Shown here one piece after another: positions 27,499 through 36,400 of a stretch of DNA of 64,000 nucleotides (its first letter is position 1; each line of letters opens with the position of its first letter). The notes beneath the pieces are model-generated. The model was not told the DNA's origin. It ran no database searches and worked only from the letters and a program-made list of their open reading frames with translations. Position numbers and translations under genes: made by a program. Where the stretch lies: contig NZ_CP015318.1 in the NCBI RefSeq assembly GCF_001686985.1, forward strand, positions 2,292,001 through 2,356,000, written 5' to 3'. This DNA is from Mesorhizobium amorphae CCNWGS0123. GTDB taxonomy: Bacteria; Pseudomonadota; Alphaproteobacteria; Rhizobiales; Rhizobiaceae.

Positions 27499-28644
27499 AT
27501 GAGTTTGCGCATCGTGGTGTGGAGTGGTGGTCTGGGCATCGTCCTGCTTTTGCTGGCGGTCGGCGCCGCGTGGCTGCTGTCGCTGCCTTCGGCATCCTTG
27601 GCGGCCGTTCCGCCGGCAATCGACAGCCAGGAGGCGGAGGCCGCCGTCGCGGCTCTGAAGCCGCAGAAGCGTGAGCGGCCGCTGATCGCCATCGTCGGCA
27701 TCAACGACGCCACCGAGACCACCGACTACCTCATGCCCTACGGCATCCTGCGGCGCGCCGATGTCGCCGATGTCGTGGCGCTGGCGACCGGGCCTGGACC
27801 CGTAAAACTGTTCCCGGCGCTGCAGGTCGAGCCGGATGCGACCGTGGCCGAGTTCGACGCGCAGCATCCCGAAGGCGCCGACTACGTCATCGTTCCCGCC
27901 ATGATGCGGGACGACGATGCCGACGTGCTGAAATGGATCAAGAGCCAGGCAGCCAAGGGCGCCACCATCATCGGCATCTGCGCCGGGGCCAAGGTGGTCG
28001 GGGCCAGCGGGCTGCTCGATGGCAAAAGGGCGACGACGCATTGGTATTCGCTGAACGAGCTGCGCGAAAAGCACCCGACGATCCGCTATGTCGCGGACCG
28101 GCGCTTCGTCGTCGACCAGGATGTCGCGACGACGACCGGGATCACCGCGTCGATGCCGATGATGCTGACCCTGATCGAGGCCATAGCCGGCCGCGACAAG
28201 GCAGAGGCCGTCGGCCGCGACCTTGGCCTGGCGCAGTGGGATGCGCGGCATGCCAGCGCTGCCTTCACATTCACCCGTCCCTTCGCGCTGACGGCGATCG
28301 GCAACACGCTAGCCGTCCTCGGTCACGAGCAGCTCGGCATCGAACTGGCCCCCGATATGGACGAGGTGTCGCTGGCGCTGGTCGCCGACGCCTGGTCGCG
28401 AACCTATCGCTCGCGGGCGGTGACATTTGCCGCAAAGGACGCTGCGATCGTCAGCCGCAACGGCATCCGCGTCCTGCCCGACCAGGTCGCAGCGAATTGG
28501 CCGGCGGAGCGCCTGATACCCTCCATGGTCGGTCCGCGGCCGGCGAAGGCCCTCGACCAGGCGCTTGGCGATATTTCCGCCCGCTACGGCGCACGCACGA
28601 CGGACTTCGTTGCCATGCAGCTCGAATATCCCGGACAGCCGTGA
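27499..28644 (+). CDS. Membrane-anchored DJ-1/PfpI-family protein
   Basis: 381 aa, with GGGAG 8 nt before the ATG. Residues 7-35 form one N-terminal hydrophobic segment (IVLLLLAVGAAWLLS), a likely inner-membrane anchor or uncleaved signal. The DJ-1/PfpI core begins at RPLIAIVGINDATETTDYLMPYG and carries the nucleophile-elbow Cys in TIIGICAGAKVVG, then GLLDGKRATTHWY, closely matching the sensor domain of the divergent AraC regulator. The last 130 residues are an extra alpha/beta region. Topology suggests the domain is periplasmic. Amidase, hydratase or chaperone activity is possible; none can be assigned. Confidence 0.8.
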   Translation: MSLRIVVWSGGLGIVLLLLAVGAAWLLSLPSASLAAVPPAIDSQEAEAAVAALKPQKRERPLIAIVGINDATETTDYLMPYGILRRADVADVVALATGPGPVKLFPALQVEPDATVAEFDAQHPEGADYVIVPAMMRDDDADVLKWIKSQAAKGATIIGICAGAKVVGASGLLDGKRATTHWYSLNELREKHPTIRYVADRRFVVDQDVATTTGITASMPMMLTLIEAIAGRDKAEAVGRDLGLAQWDARHASAAFTFTRPFALTAIGNTLAVLGHEQLGIELAPDMDEVSLALVADAWSRTYRSRAVTFAAKDAAIVSRNGIRVLPDQVAANWPAERLIPSMVGPRPAKALDQALGDISARYGARTTDFVAMQLEYPGQP

Positions 28645-28651
28645 AGCGGCT

Positions 28652-29740
28652 TCAGGCGCGCCCGCCCGTCGTCTTCATCCGCTCGATGATGTCGGCCATC
28701 AGTGCAAGGTCGCGGCGCGAGTCCGCGAGATCGGTCAGCGGTTTGGTGCCGTCGGTGATGTGGCGGTGGAAGATTTCCAGTTCGTTGGAAAAGGCGTCGC
28801 CGTAGAGCGGTCCAAAAGTCTTCGTCACCGGGCCGAGCGTGCCAGCCTCCGTCACCTCCAGCCGCGTCGGCAGGCTGCGGATATAGGGCGTATCGTAGAT
28901 GATGCGCACGCGCCTGGTGTTCGAGCGCACTTCGATCATAGCATCGAACAGGCCGAGATCGTCGACCACCGCGTCGTAGCAACAGGCGAAATGGCCATAG
29001 TCGAAGGTCACGCTGGTGTTGGCGCCGCCATTGGTGCGGTGCGCGGCGAGCACGCCGGCCGGCTCGCCGAGCAGTCCGCGCATCGCCGAGATATGGTGCG
29101 AGGAGAGCGCCGTCAGCCCGCGATAGGCGCGCACCAGGTCGGCGGGTGCATCGGCGCCCACCACCTCGCGGATCAGAGCATCGCGCTCCTTGGCGCCGCG
29201 CGCCAGCAGGGCAGGGTCGATGTCCTGGGGATAGAGGATGTCCTGGCTCTTCTTCAGGAAGTGCCGGCCCTCGGAGATCAGGTCGAAGATGCGGACATGG
29301 GTGATGTCGGCGAAGGCGGGCAATTCATCCTTGGCCGCCAGATAGGCCGGCGCGTAGCGGCGCATGTAGCCGACGAAAATGGTCTTCGCGTAATTCGTGG
29401 TCAGCGCCAGCAGCTCGTCGATCTCGCGCACCGTCAGGCAGGCAGGCTTTTCCAGCAGGATATGTTTGTTCGCCGCGATCGCCGCGCGCACGAAGCGGCT
29501 GTGGGTGTCGTCGGACGACAGCACGAAGACCGCGTCGATGTCGGGCGAATTGATCAGCGCCTCGGCCGTCTCGAAAGCCTTTGCCGTCGGATATTGCGAC
29601 GTGCACAGCGCCACCAGGCTCGGCGAGACGTCGTGGACGCCCGCGATCACCCAGCGGTCGCGCTGGTCCGCCAACACCGGCAGATGGATCGACTGCGCGA
29701 CCTCGCCTAGACCCACAAGTCCGACACGGATTGGTGCCAC
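28652..29740 (-). CDS. Gfo/Idh/MocA-family sugar dehydrogenase
   Basis: 362 aa with a GTG start (V-A-P-I-R-V-G-L-V-G-L-G-E-V), 9 nt after GGGAG. The Rossmann motif GLGEVA is at the N-terminus. The family motif EKPACLT (the canonical EKP) is in HILLEKPACLTVREI at about residue 100, and the C-terminal substrate domain is complete. It lies 56 nt after the ATPase of the ribose-type importer on the same strand, so it probably oxidises the imported sugar or derivative with NAD(P). It converges with the DJ-1 gene, 7 nt apart. Exact substrate unknown. Confidence 0.87.
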   Translation of the reverse strand: MAPIRVGLVGLGEVAQSIHLPVLADQRDRWVIAGVHDVSPSLVALCTSQYPTAKAFETAEALINSPDIDAVFVLSSDDTHSRFVRAAIAANKHILLEKPACLTVREIDELLALTTNYAKTIFVGYMRRYAPAYLAAKDELPAFADITHVRIFDLISEGRHFLKKSQDILYPQDIDPALLARGAKERDALIREVVGADAPADLVRAYRGLTALSSHHISAMRGLLGEPAGVLAAHRTNGGANTSVTFDYGHFACCYDAVVDDLGLFDAMIEVRSNTRRVRIIYDTPYIRSLPTRLEVTEAGTLGPVTKTFGPLYGDAFSNELEIFHRHITDGTKPLTDLADSRRDLALMADIIERMKTTGGRA

Positions 29741-29796
29741 TCGCAAACTCCCTTTGATTTCAAGTTCGGTGCCGGCAGAGCAGCCAGCCGTTGATT

Positions 29797-30561
29797 TCAC
29801 GCCGCGCCGGTGACCAGCGCAACGAGCTCATTGCCAGATGTCTCCGAGGCGCGCACCGTCGCCACCATCTTTCCCGCCCGCATCACCCAGATCTGGTCGG
29901 ACAGGCGACGCACCTGATCGAAATTGTGGCTGACCAGGATGACGCTCACCCCTTGATCCCGCAGCCGCCGGATCAGCGCCTCGACATTGGCCGTCTCCTG
30001 CACGCCAAGTGCAGCCGTCGGCTCGTCCATGACCACCAGCTTGGCGCCGGAGCCGGCGGCGCGGCAGATCGAGATCGCCTGCCGCTGCCCGCCCGACAGG
30101 CGCCTTACGCGCTGGTTGACCGAAGGCATGTTGATCGACAGGCGCGACAGCATGGCGCGCGCCTGCGTCCTCATCGCCTTGCGGTCGAGCAGCGCGAAGG
30201 GCCCGATCCGGCGCACGATCTCTCGGTTGAGGAACAGGTTCTGCGCCACCGTCAGCTCGTCGATCAGCGCCAGGTTCTGGTGCACCGTCTCGATGCCGGC
30301 CTTGCGCGCCTCGTCGGGATTGCCGAAGGGTTTTGGCTGGCCGTCGAAGAAGATCTCTCCACCGTCAGGCACATGCACGCCGACCAGGCAGCGGATCAGC
30401 GTCGACTTGCCGGCGCCATTGTCGCCGATCACCGCCGTGACCTCGCCGCGCCGCGCCTGGAAGGCGACGTCGGTGAAGGCGCGGATGCCGCCGAAATGCT
30501 TGCTCAGCCCTTCGCAGGCGAGGATCGCTTCCGAGGAGGGGATGTGATGGACGGCGCTCAT
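29797..30561 (-). CDS. Sugar ABC transporter ATP-binding protein, single-domain (FrcA-like)
   Basis: 254 aa, a single ATPase domain as in the fructose-type FrcA subunits of rhizobia rather than the double RbsA form. Walker A GDNGAGKST, signature RRLSGGQRQAISICRA, Walker B LVVMDEPTAALG and the H-loop VSHN are all intact. The start ATG overlaps the permease stop by 4 nt. It energises the importer with 30558-31562 and 31559-32548. Confidence 0.9.
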   Translation of the reverse strand: MSAVHHIPSSEAILACEGLSKHFGGIRAFTDVAFQARRGEVTAVIGDNGAGKSTLIRCLVGVHVPDGGEIFFDGQPKPFGNPDEARKAGIETVHQNLALIDELTVAQNLFLNREIVRRIGPFALLDRKAMRTQARAMLSRLSINMPSVNQRVRRLSGGQRQAISICRAAGSGAKLVVMDEPTAALGVQETANVEALIRRLRDQGVSVILVSHNFDQVRRLSDQIWVMRAGKMVATVRASETSGNELVALVTGAA

Positions 30562-31562
30562 TTCTGGTACCGCATGATCAGCGCCGCCAGCACCACGATA
30601 GCGCCCACGGCGAGCGGTTGGTAGAAGGCCGAGACGCTGAGCAGCGTCAGCCCGTTGACGAGAGCGGTGAGCATCAGCGCGCCGATCGCCGGCCCGAGGA
30701 TGCTGGCGCGGCCGCCGAACAGGCTGACGCCCCCCAGCACCACGGCTGCCACCGAATTGAGGAGAAGACTGGTGTTGATCAGCGGCTCGGCCGAGCCGAT
30801 GCGCGCCACCAGCAGAATTGCGGCGATGCCGGCGCAGAAACCCGAAATCGCATAGGCGGCGATCTTGACCCGGTCGGTGCGAATGCCGAGCGCGTTGGCG
30901 CTCTCGGTCTGGCCGCCGGTGGCCAGCAGATGCACGCCGAAGCGTGTGTGGTAGAGCGCGATATGCGCCACTATGACGGCCGCGATCGCCACCCAGACGG
31001 GATAGCCGAACGGTCCGAAACGACCCGATGCCAGCTTGAGCAGGAAGGTCGAGCCGACCATCGTCGGTTCGCCGCCCGACAGGATCAGGCCGAGGCCGGT
31101 GATGCCCGACAGCGTGCCGAGCGTCACCACGAAGTCGGGGATGCGCCCGGCGGTGATCAGCAGGCCGTTGAGAAAGCCGACAGCGCTGGTGGCAAGGACG
31201 GCGAGCAGGCAGGCGAGAAAAATGCCCCAGCCGGCGGCGTTGACCAGGCCGAGGATGATGGCGCCGAGCATGACAGCTGCCGCCAGCGACAGATCGATGC
31301 CGGAGGTCGCCACGACGAAGGTCTGGCCGATCGACAGCACGACCAGGGTTGCCGCCGCAAGCAGCAGCGCCTGCAGATTGGCGACGCTGAGGAAGACCGG
31401 CTGGGCGATGCCGAAGACGATGACGAGGCCGACAAGGCCGACGACCGATGCCCAGTCGGCCCAGAAGGAAGGATCCAGGAGGAGAGCCGACAGGGAGGGG
31501 CGGCTCTCCTCCGCCGCGCCCGCCGTCACTCGAGCGGGCGCGTTTTGTTCAGGTGTGCTCAC
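30558..31562 (-). CDS. Sugar ABC transporter permease (RbsC/FrcC family)
   Basis: 334 aa from a GTG start (GTG AGC ACA CCT) that overlaps the binding-protein stop as GTGA, showing translational coupling. After a polar N-terminus there are eight to ten membrane segments. The family hallmark GQTFVVATSGIDLSLAAAV and the coupling region GGVSLFGGRASILGP are present. It forms the inner-membrane channel of the ribose-type importer. The upstream frame extension to 31958 runs antisense to the binding protein and is not used. Confidence 0.9.
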   Translation of the reverse strand: MSTPEQNAPARVTAGAAEESRPSLSALLLDPSFWADWASVVGLVGLVIVFGIAQPVFLSVANLQALLLAAATLVVLSIGQTFVVATSGIDLSLAAAVMLGAIILGLVNAAGWGIFLACLLAVLATSAVGFLNGLLITAGRIPDFVVTLGTLSGITGLGLILSGGEPTMVGSTFLLKLASGRFGPFGYPVWVAIAAVIVAHIALYHTRFGVHLLATGGQTESANALGIRTDRVKIAAYAISGFCAGIAAILLVARIGSAEPLINTSLLLNSVAAVVLGGVSLFGGRASILGPAIGALMLTALVNGLTLLSVSAFYQPLAVGAIVVLAALIMRYQK

Positions 31563-32548
31563 TTCAACATCTCGCGGAAGGGATCGGGATAGTCGCCGCC
31601 CGGCGCCGGGAAGTTCTTTAGCGAGGCTTCGGCATTGTCCTTGTTGATCAGGAGCACCGGCGCCGGCACGTTGGCGGGCAGTTCCTTGCCCATCGCCGCC
31701 ACCTTGCAGGCCTCGACGCCCATGGCGCCCACGACATAGGGATATTGCGCGACGGTGGCAGTGAGCTCGCCGGCGGCGATCGATTTCAGCGCGTCGACGA
31801 TGCCGTCGAGGCCGATCACCTTGACGTCCTTGCCCGAGGTCTGCACGGCGCGTTCGACGCCGAGCGCCATGATGTCGTTGGCGGCGAAGAAGCCGGCAAG
31901 ATCCGGGTGCGCGGCCAGGATGTCGGTGGCTGCGGTCAAGGCCTTCTCGCGGTCCCAATCGGCGCTCACCATCACCACAACTTCGAGCTTGCCTTCGACG
32001 GCCTGCTTGAAGCCCTTGATGCGGGCGTTGGAGCCGACATCGCCGACGATGCCCGCCACCAGGGCGACTTTAGAGCCGTTGGGAACCAGCTTCAGCATCT
32101 CCTCGCCGGCCAAAGCGCCGGCGGCGACATTGTCGGTGCCGATATAGGTCGAGATGGCGAAGCCGGCGGCCTTGGCCTGCTCGGCGTCGATGGTGCTGTC
32201 GATGTTGACGATCGGTTTCTTCTTCTGGGCGACAGGCACCAGCGCCTGGACGAGATTGGAGACGCTGATCGGGTTGACCAGGTAGCAATCGAAATCCTGC
32301 ATCGCCATGGCGGTCAGCCGGTCGGCCTGTCCGGTCGCGTCGCCCATATTGGCGGCCGCCTGCACGGTGACGTTGACCCCGTCTGCCTTGGCCTGGTCCT
32401 CGATGCCCTTTTGCATGGTTTGGAAGAACGGGTTGTCGAGACCCTTGACGATGGCCGCGACCTTGGCTGCGTCTTCGGCGTGGGCTGGTACGGCAAGCGT
32501 CGCGGCAAGCAGGCCCGCGCCAAGCGACAGGCAATTGAACATGCGCAT
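31559..32548 (-). CDS. Sugar ABC transporter substrate-binding protein (ribose/allose type)
   Basis: 329 aa from MRMFNCLSLGAGLLAATLAVPAHA, a clear Sec signal peptide (about residues 1-24) with GGAGGAGGA 8 nt upstream. The mature protein has the Peripla_BP_4 pattern: KGLDNPFFQTMQKGIEDQAK, DCYLVNPISVSNL, GFFAANDIMALGVERA and VIGLDG. An in-frame ATG with a strong Shine-Dalgarno exists 57 codons upstream (32719) but would bury the signal peptide; it is treated as vestigial. It is the first gene of the importer operon. Neighbouring Rpe-like and ROK genes make an aldohexose such as allose a reasonable guess only. Confidence 0.88.
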   Translation of the reverse strand: MRMFNCLSLGAGLLAATLAVPAHAEDAAKVAAIVKGLDNPFFQTMQKGIEDQAKADGVNVTVQAAANMGDATGQADRLTAMAMQDFDCYLVNPISVSNLVQALVPVAQKKKPIVNIDSTIDAEQAKAAGFAISTYIGTDNVAAGALAGEEMLKLVPNGSKVALVAGIVGDVGSNARIKGFKQAVEGKLEVVVMVSADWDREKALTAATDILAAHPDLAGFFAANDIMALGVERAVQTSGKDVKVIGLDGIVDALKSIAAGELTATVAQYPYVVGAMGVEACKVAAMGKELPANVPAPVLLINKDNAEASLKNFPAPGGDYPDPFREMLK

Positions 32549-32734
32549 ATGTCTTCCTCCTCCGGATTTCTGGTTGTCGGCTCGTTTTTCTGCGGATGGT
32601 ACGCTTGACAGCACACAAGCTGCCCCGGCGCTTGCATTGGAAAAATGATGACCGGCCAGATGCCCACCGCGAGTGGCGCGGGTTGCGACCCCGGTTCGGG
32701 TCTCGTCTGTGTCAGGCATTGCTCCTCCCAGAGC

Positions 32735-32755
32735 GCTGGCCGATGCCTTGCCAGC
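32735..32755 (-). promoter_or_regulatory. Leader stem-loop conserved with the 45.6-kb locus
   Basis: GCTGGC (32735-32740) and GCCAGC (32750-32755) form a 6-bp stem just upstream of the sequence GGGAGGAGCAATG on the minus strand. The same arms occur at 45622-45627 and 45644-45649 in the homologous leader at the other locus, also next to a Shine-Dalgarno and ATG. The 444-bp gap 32549-32992 holds this leader, the operator below, and nothing else recognised. Confidence 0.4.
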
Positions 32756-32778
32756 ATTTCCGCATGTTTTAGAAAAAT

Positions 32779-32792
32779 TTGACACGCGTCAA
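32779..32792. promoter_or_regulatory. LacI-type operator TTGACACGCGTCAA overlapping a -35-like hexamer
   Basis: A CG-centred 14-bp near-palindrome with one mismatched pair, the form expected of LacI-family operators. On the minus strand it contains TTGACG, with TAAAAC 15 nt further, so the site would cover the promoter of the ribose-type ABC operon. A 12/14 match is at 45673-45686 and a related site lies in the LacI-gene promoter at 49074-49102. Confidence 0.55.
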
Positions 32793-32992
32793 GAATTAAA
32801 GTGGTGTGCAGTGCGTTTTGATGTGCTGCGCTGCAGCAGGAAGAGCTGGGGAGAACAACAAGCGCTGGCGCGAAGAATCGCAACGATCTTCGTTCTGCGT
32901 CCCTCGATCACCCGCGGTCCTCGACGTCGAGGCCGATACCCCTGATGATCTCGACCGATCCCTAGGATTTGCGCGCGCCGCGTAGCTTCAGC

Positions 32993-34030
32993 TCAGCGAT
33001 GGCTTGCCTCTCTGGCACCGGCACGTTTGCTCGCGCCGTTCTTGTCGTCCTCGTTCTGGACCATCGCCAGCGCCGTGCCCGGCTCGCCTTCCCACAGGAT
33101 CAGGCTTGCCGCGCCAACCAGGCCGGCCCGGTCGCCGAGTTCAGCCGGGACGATCGGCACGTCGCGATAGGCTTGCATGGCCCGCGTTTCCACGGTGGTT
33201 CTGATCAGCGGCGCCAGCAGATCGAAGCCGTTGGCGAGACCGCCGCCCATGACGATCAGATCAGGCGAATAGAGATGCAGCAGATTGGTGAAGCCGATGC
33301 CCAGCCACTTCGCCTCGGCCTCGACCAGCTCGAGTGCGGCGGTATCGCCGGCGCGCGCCGCCTCGACGACATGCCTGGCCGAAACGTCGCCGTCGTTAGA
33401 CAGTTGCCGGAGCAGCGAGCCGTCGCGGGGCGCGGTGAGCTTGGTGGCGCGCCGCCCGAGCGCCGTCCCCGAAGCGACCGCCTCGAAGCAACCGACAGCG
33501 CCGCAGAAGCAGCGTTCGCCTTCGCCGGTGATCGTCATGTGGCCGATCTCGGCCGCCAGCCCGCGCCTGCCGTGATAGATATGGCCATCGGCAACCACGC
33601 CGCCGCCGATGCCGGTCGACACGGTGACGAACACCAGCGATCCGCTGCCGCGGCCGGCGCCGAAGCGCCATTCGCCAAGGGCGGCCGCGTTGGCGTCGTT
33701 CTCCAGCCGAACCGGCAGTCCGAACTGCCGGCTGAGAATGTCGATCAGCGGCACATTGTGCCAGCCGGCCAGCGTCGGCGGCCCGATGACGATGCCGGCC
33801 TTGGGGTCGAGCGGCCCCGGCGCGCACATGCCGATGCCGACCACCTTTGCCTCCGGGTGCTCCTTGAGCAGGGTGCCTGCCAGCGCGATGATCTGGCCGA
33901 TCACCGCCTCCGATCCCGCACCCGCCATCGTCGGCGCCGAAACACGCGCCACGACGTCGCCGCTACGCTCGACCAGCGCGCCGCGCAGCTCCGTGCCGCC
34001 GAGGTCGAAGGCAAGCGCAAGCGTGTTCAT
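32993..34030 (-). CDS. ROK-family sugar kinase
   Basis: 345 aa from MNTLALAFDLGGTELRGALV. The N-terminal phosphate loop DLGGTELRGAL, the ROK sugar-site region NDANAAALGEW and STGIGGGVV, and the zinc motif in GHMTITGEGERCFCGAVGCFE (three Cys and the His) are all present, so a catalytic kinase rather than a repressor (no N-terminal HTH). The last 30 residues are polar. The start overlaps the Rpe-like stop by 1 nt (TGATG). As the last gene of the sugar-enzyme run it probably phosphorylates a hexose that the epimerase or isomerases then use. Confidence 0.9.
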   Translation of the reverse strand: MNTLALAFDLGGTELRGALVERSGDVVARVSAPTMAGAGSEAVIGQIIALAGTLLKEHPEAKVVGIGMCAPGPLDPKAGIVIGPPTLAGWHNVPLIDILSRQFGLPVRLENDANAAALGEWRFGAGRGSGSLVFVTVSTGIGGGVVADGHIYHGRRGLAAEIGHMTITGEGERCFCGAVGCFEAVASGTALGRRATKLTAPRDGSLLRQLSNDGDVSARHVVEAARAGDTAALELVEAEAKWLGIGFTNLLHLYSPDLIVMGGGLANGFDLLAPLIRTTVETRAMQAYRDVPIVPAELGDRAGLVGAASLILWEGEPGTALAMVQNEDDKNGASKRAGAREASHR

Positions 34031-34752
34031 CAGGCGGCGACCTTCAGCCCGTGCAGCCAGGCCATGCGCTGCGCAAGATCGGGATCGCCGAAGGCCAGCG
34101 AGCCCAGCACCACGGTCTCGGCGCCGGCGGCGCGCAGCAGTGGCACCGTCTCGTGGCGGATGCCGCCGTCGGCGGCCAGCACGATGTCGGCCTCGCGGCC
34201 GGCCTTTCGCATCAGCGCGCGCGCCTCGATCAGGCGCGGGCAGGCCTTGTCTGACAGGCTCTGCCCTTTGACACCGATCGAGGTGCCGAGCAGCGTCACG
34301 AAAGTCACTTCGGGCAGGAAGGGCGTGACGGCGGCAACAGGCGTTTCCAGCCTGAGCACAACGCCGGCCTCGGCGCCAAGCTCTCGCGCCAACCTCACCG
34401 CGCGCAGGCCTGCCTCGCCGTTTTCGGCGTGCACGCTGATCAGGTCGGCGCCGGCCTCGATGAACTGCCGCGTCTGCTCCTCGACGATCTCGGCCTCGAC
34501 CATCAGATGCACATGGATCGGCCTTGCCGTCAGCTTGGCGATCCGCGCCACTAGGTCGGGGAAGAACAGGAAGCCCGGCGTGAAGCGGGCGTCCGCCACG
34601 TCGATGTGGTGGAGGTCGACGTACGGATCGATGCGCTTCAGGTCGCGCTCCATATTGGCGAGGTCGGCCGACCACAGCGAGAACTCGCCGATCAGCCGGT
34701 TGCGTGGCAGGGCGGCTATTGCCGAGGGGCCGGACAGGGGTTTGGTGGTCAT
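34030..34752 (-). CDS. Ribulose-phosphate 3-epimerase-like protein (AlsE-like)
   Basis: 240 aa. A TIM barrel of the Rpe family: FSLWSADLANMERDLKRID, the metal-binding HHIDVADARFTPG (usually H-x-D-x-M-D-x-x-F), HVHLMVE, ISVHAE and AADGGIRHET. The Met of the M-D-G motif is replaced by Ala (VADARF), and the protein carries an insert, so it is a divergent member that may act on a hexulose or other ketose phosphate, as AlsE does on allulose-6-phosphate. Start and stop overlap both neighbours by a few bases, so it is tightly co-translated with the hydrolase and ROK genes. Confidence 0.82.
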   Translation of the reverse strand: MTTKPLSGPSAIAALPRNRLIGEFSLWSADLANMERDLKRIDPYVDLHHIDVADARFTPGFLFFPDLVARIAKLTARPIHVHLMVEAEIVEEQTRQFIEAGADLISVHAENGEAGLRAVRLARELGAEAGVVLRLETPVAAVTPFLPEVTFVTLLGTSIGVKGQSLSDKACPRLIEARALMRKAGREADIVLAADGGIRHETVPLLRAAGAETVVLGSLAFGDPDLAQRMAWLHGLKVAA

Positions 34753-35582
34753 GACGGAATGAGGCTCCGGAAGTTGGCGTGGGCGTGAAGGAAGGCCGTG
34801 ATCTCAGCGTGCAGCTCGGCGAAATGCCTGGTGCTGTCGAGCGCCTTGGGCGCGATGTCGGCAAAGATGGCGTTGGGAATGGCGGCTGCCAACGTATAGG
34901 CGGCAGACAGCGGGTGCACGGCATCCATCGCGTTGCCGATGACCAAAGCCGGAATGTCGAGGGCCTCTGCTTCCCTCGCGAAGACGCCCGGTCCGTCGGC
35001 GGCAATGTCGGCAAGCACTTGCGCGAACGCCAGCGCGTCCGGCCGGTCGAAATAGCCCAACAGCGAAGCGAGATTGTCGGGCGCCTCGCGATAGAGCCGC
35101 AAGGCGGTCTCGGATTGCGCGAAGGTCGCCCTGGCCTTGTCCGGTCCATGATCGAGGATGAGGCCGGCGACCTCGGCGATCGGCTGCATGTTGGCCGGTG
35201 CCTTGCCGAACGTCCAGGCCGGACGCACCAGGACCAGGCCAGCGACGCGGTCGGGATGGCGGCATGCGAGGCGCAGCGCGATTCCCGCCCCCATCGAGAC
35301 GCCGCCGGCGACAAAACGCTCGAGGCCGGCCTGGTCGGCGGCGGCGAGCACATCATCGGCGAACATCTGGAAGGAGAACGGCCGGCTTCTGCCGAGCGCC
35401 GAGCCGCCATGTCCGCGGCATTCGAGCGTGACGCGCCGCAAGCCGGCGCCGGCGGGGAAGGATTGAGCGACCTGCGCCTCGCCGCCGCCGAGGCCATGCT
35501 GGAAGACGACCGCCAGCCCGTTGCCCGTATCGGAAACCCGCAGCGTGGCGCCATCGCGGAGCAGGGTCATCGGGCGCGCCAT
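34749..35582 (-). CDS. Alpha/beta hydrolase
   Basis: 277 aa. Oxyanion region VVFQHGLGGG, nucleophile elbow AGGVSMGAG (Ser about 95) and a late acid/His pair (ALVIGNAMDAVHPLS, then HFAELH) give a full catalytic triad. It resembles carboxylesterases or lactonases of the 3-oxoadipate enol-lactonase type. The start overlaps the previous stop (TGATG) and the stop overlaps the next start (ATGA). Next to Gfo/Idh dehydrogenases a sugar-lactone hydrolase role is plausible; this is inference. Confidence 0.82.
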   Translation of the reverse strand: MARPMTLLRDGATLRVSDTGNGLAVVFQHGLGGGEAQVAQSFPAGAGLRRVTLECRGHGGSALGRSRPFSFQMFADDVLAAADQAGLERFVAGGVSMGAGIALRLACRHPDRVAGLVLVRPAWTFGKAPANMQPIAEVAGLILDHGPDKARATFAQSETALRLYREAPDNLASLLGYFDRPDALAFAQVLADIAADGPGVFAREAEALDIPALVIGNAMDAVHPLSAAYTLAAAIPNAIFADIAPKALDSTRHFAELHAEITAFLHAHANFRSLIPS

Positions 35583-36400
35583 CACACCAGCCCTTTCAGG
35601 AGGCGGGCAACACCGGGCGCTTCCTCGGCCGAAAGCCCATGCGTCACCAACGGGCCGTCAAAGCCTGTCGCCTTGAGCCGTGCGATGAAATCGGCGAAAT
35701 CGACGACGCCTTGCCCGGCGGTGGCGAAGCGGCCATCGGCAAAACGGTCCTTGGCGTGGGCCATGGCGACATGGCCGGCCGTGGTTTCGATGGCGGTCGT
35801 GACGATGGCGCGCGCCTCCTCGGTATCCGCCTGCTCGAACAGGTTCGCCGGATCGAGCACGATGCGCAGCCGCTTCGATCCCGTTTCGGCGATGAGGCGC
35901 ATCGCATCCGCCGCCGAGGTGACGATGTTGGCCTGCTCGGGCTCGATGCCGAGATCGACGCCGTGGCGTTCGGCGAGGTCGAGCGCCTTTTCCATTTCGC
36001 GCGCCATGTCGGCCCAGGCCGAGGGATCGGCATTGTCGGGGTGATGCGCCCACTGGTCGTCACGGTTGCGCGTTCCCGTGCACAGCGTGACCAGCGGAAT
36101 GGAAAGTGCTGACGCGGCCTCGATGACTGCCGCCAGCCGACGCAGGCCGTCCTCGCGCACCGCTCTGTCGGGATGCGCCATGTTGTAGGTGCCGGACAGC
36201 GCCACCAGCGCGACGCCGGTGGCATCGGAGGCGGCCGCGATGGCACGGATGGTATCCAGCGGAACCTTGTCCGGCATCGACGGCAGGCCGGCGCAGGCCA
36301 GATTGAATTGGGTGACAGCAAATTCCGCATCGCGCACCGCGGCCAGCACGCCGGCCGGCTCGCTGCCAGGAAAGGTCTTGGCGAACACCCCGATTTGCAT
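35582..36400 (-). CDS. Sugar phosphate isomerase/epimerase-like TIM-barrel protein
   Basis: 272 aa, from MQIGVFAKTFPG. AP-endonuclease-2/xylose-isomerase-like TIM barrel: FNLACAGLPSMPDKVP, VALSGTYNMAHPD, LVTLCTGTRN, LGIEPEQANIV (metal Glu), RIVLDPANLFE (Asp) and VAMAHAKDRF (His/Asp). The metal-ligand set (Glu, Asp, His, Glu/Gln) looks complete. Such proteins are sugar isomerases, epimerases or lyases acting on keto-sugars formed by Gfo/Idh enzymes. It overlaps both neighbours by 1 nt. Confidence 0.83.
   Translation of the reverse strand: MQIGVFAKTFPGSEPAGVLAAVRDAEFAVTQFNLACAGLPSMPDKVPLDTIRAIAAASDATGVALVALSGTYNMAHPDRAVREDGLRRLAAVIEAASALSIPLVTLCTGTRNRDDQWAHHPDNADPSAWADMAREMEKALDLAERHGVDLGIEPEQANIVTSAADAMRLIAETGSKRLRIVLDPANLFEQADTEEARAIVTTAIETTAGHVAMAHAKDRFADGRFATAGQGVVDFADFIARLKATGFDGPLVTHGLSAEEAPGVARLLKGLV

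Noticed and set aside
32919..32932. Perfect 14-bp palindrome CCTCGACGTCGAGG just after the ROK gene
   Set aside because: Built from CG-rich words that are common at this base composition and not placed near a start; no supporting context.
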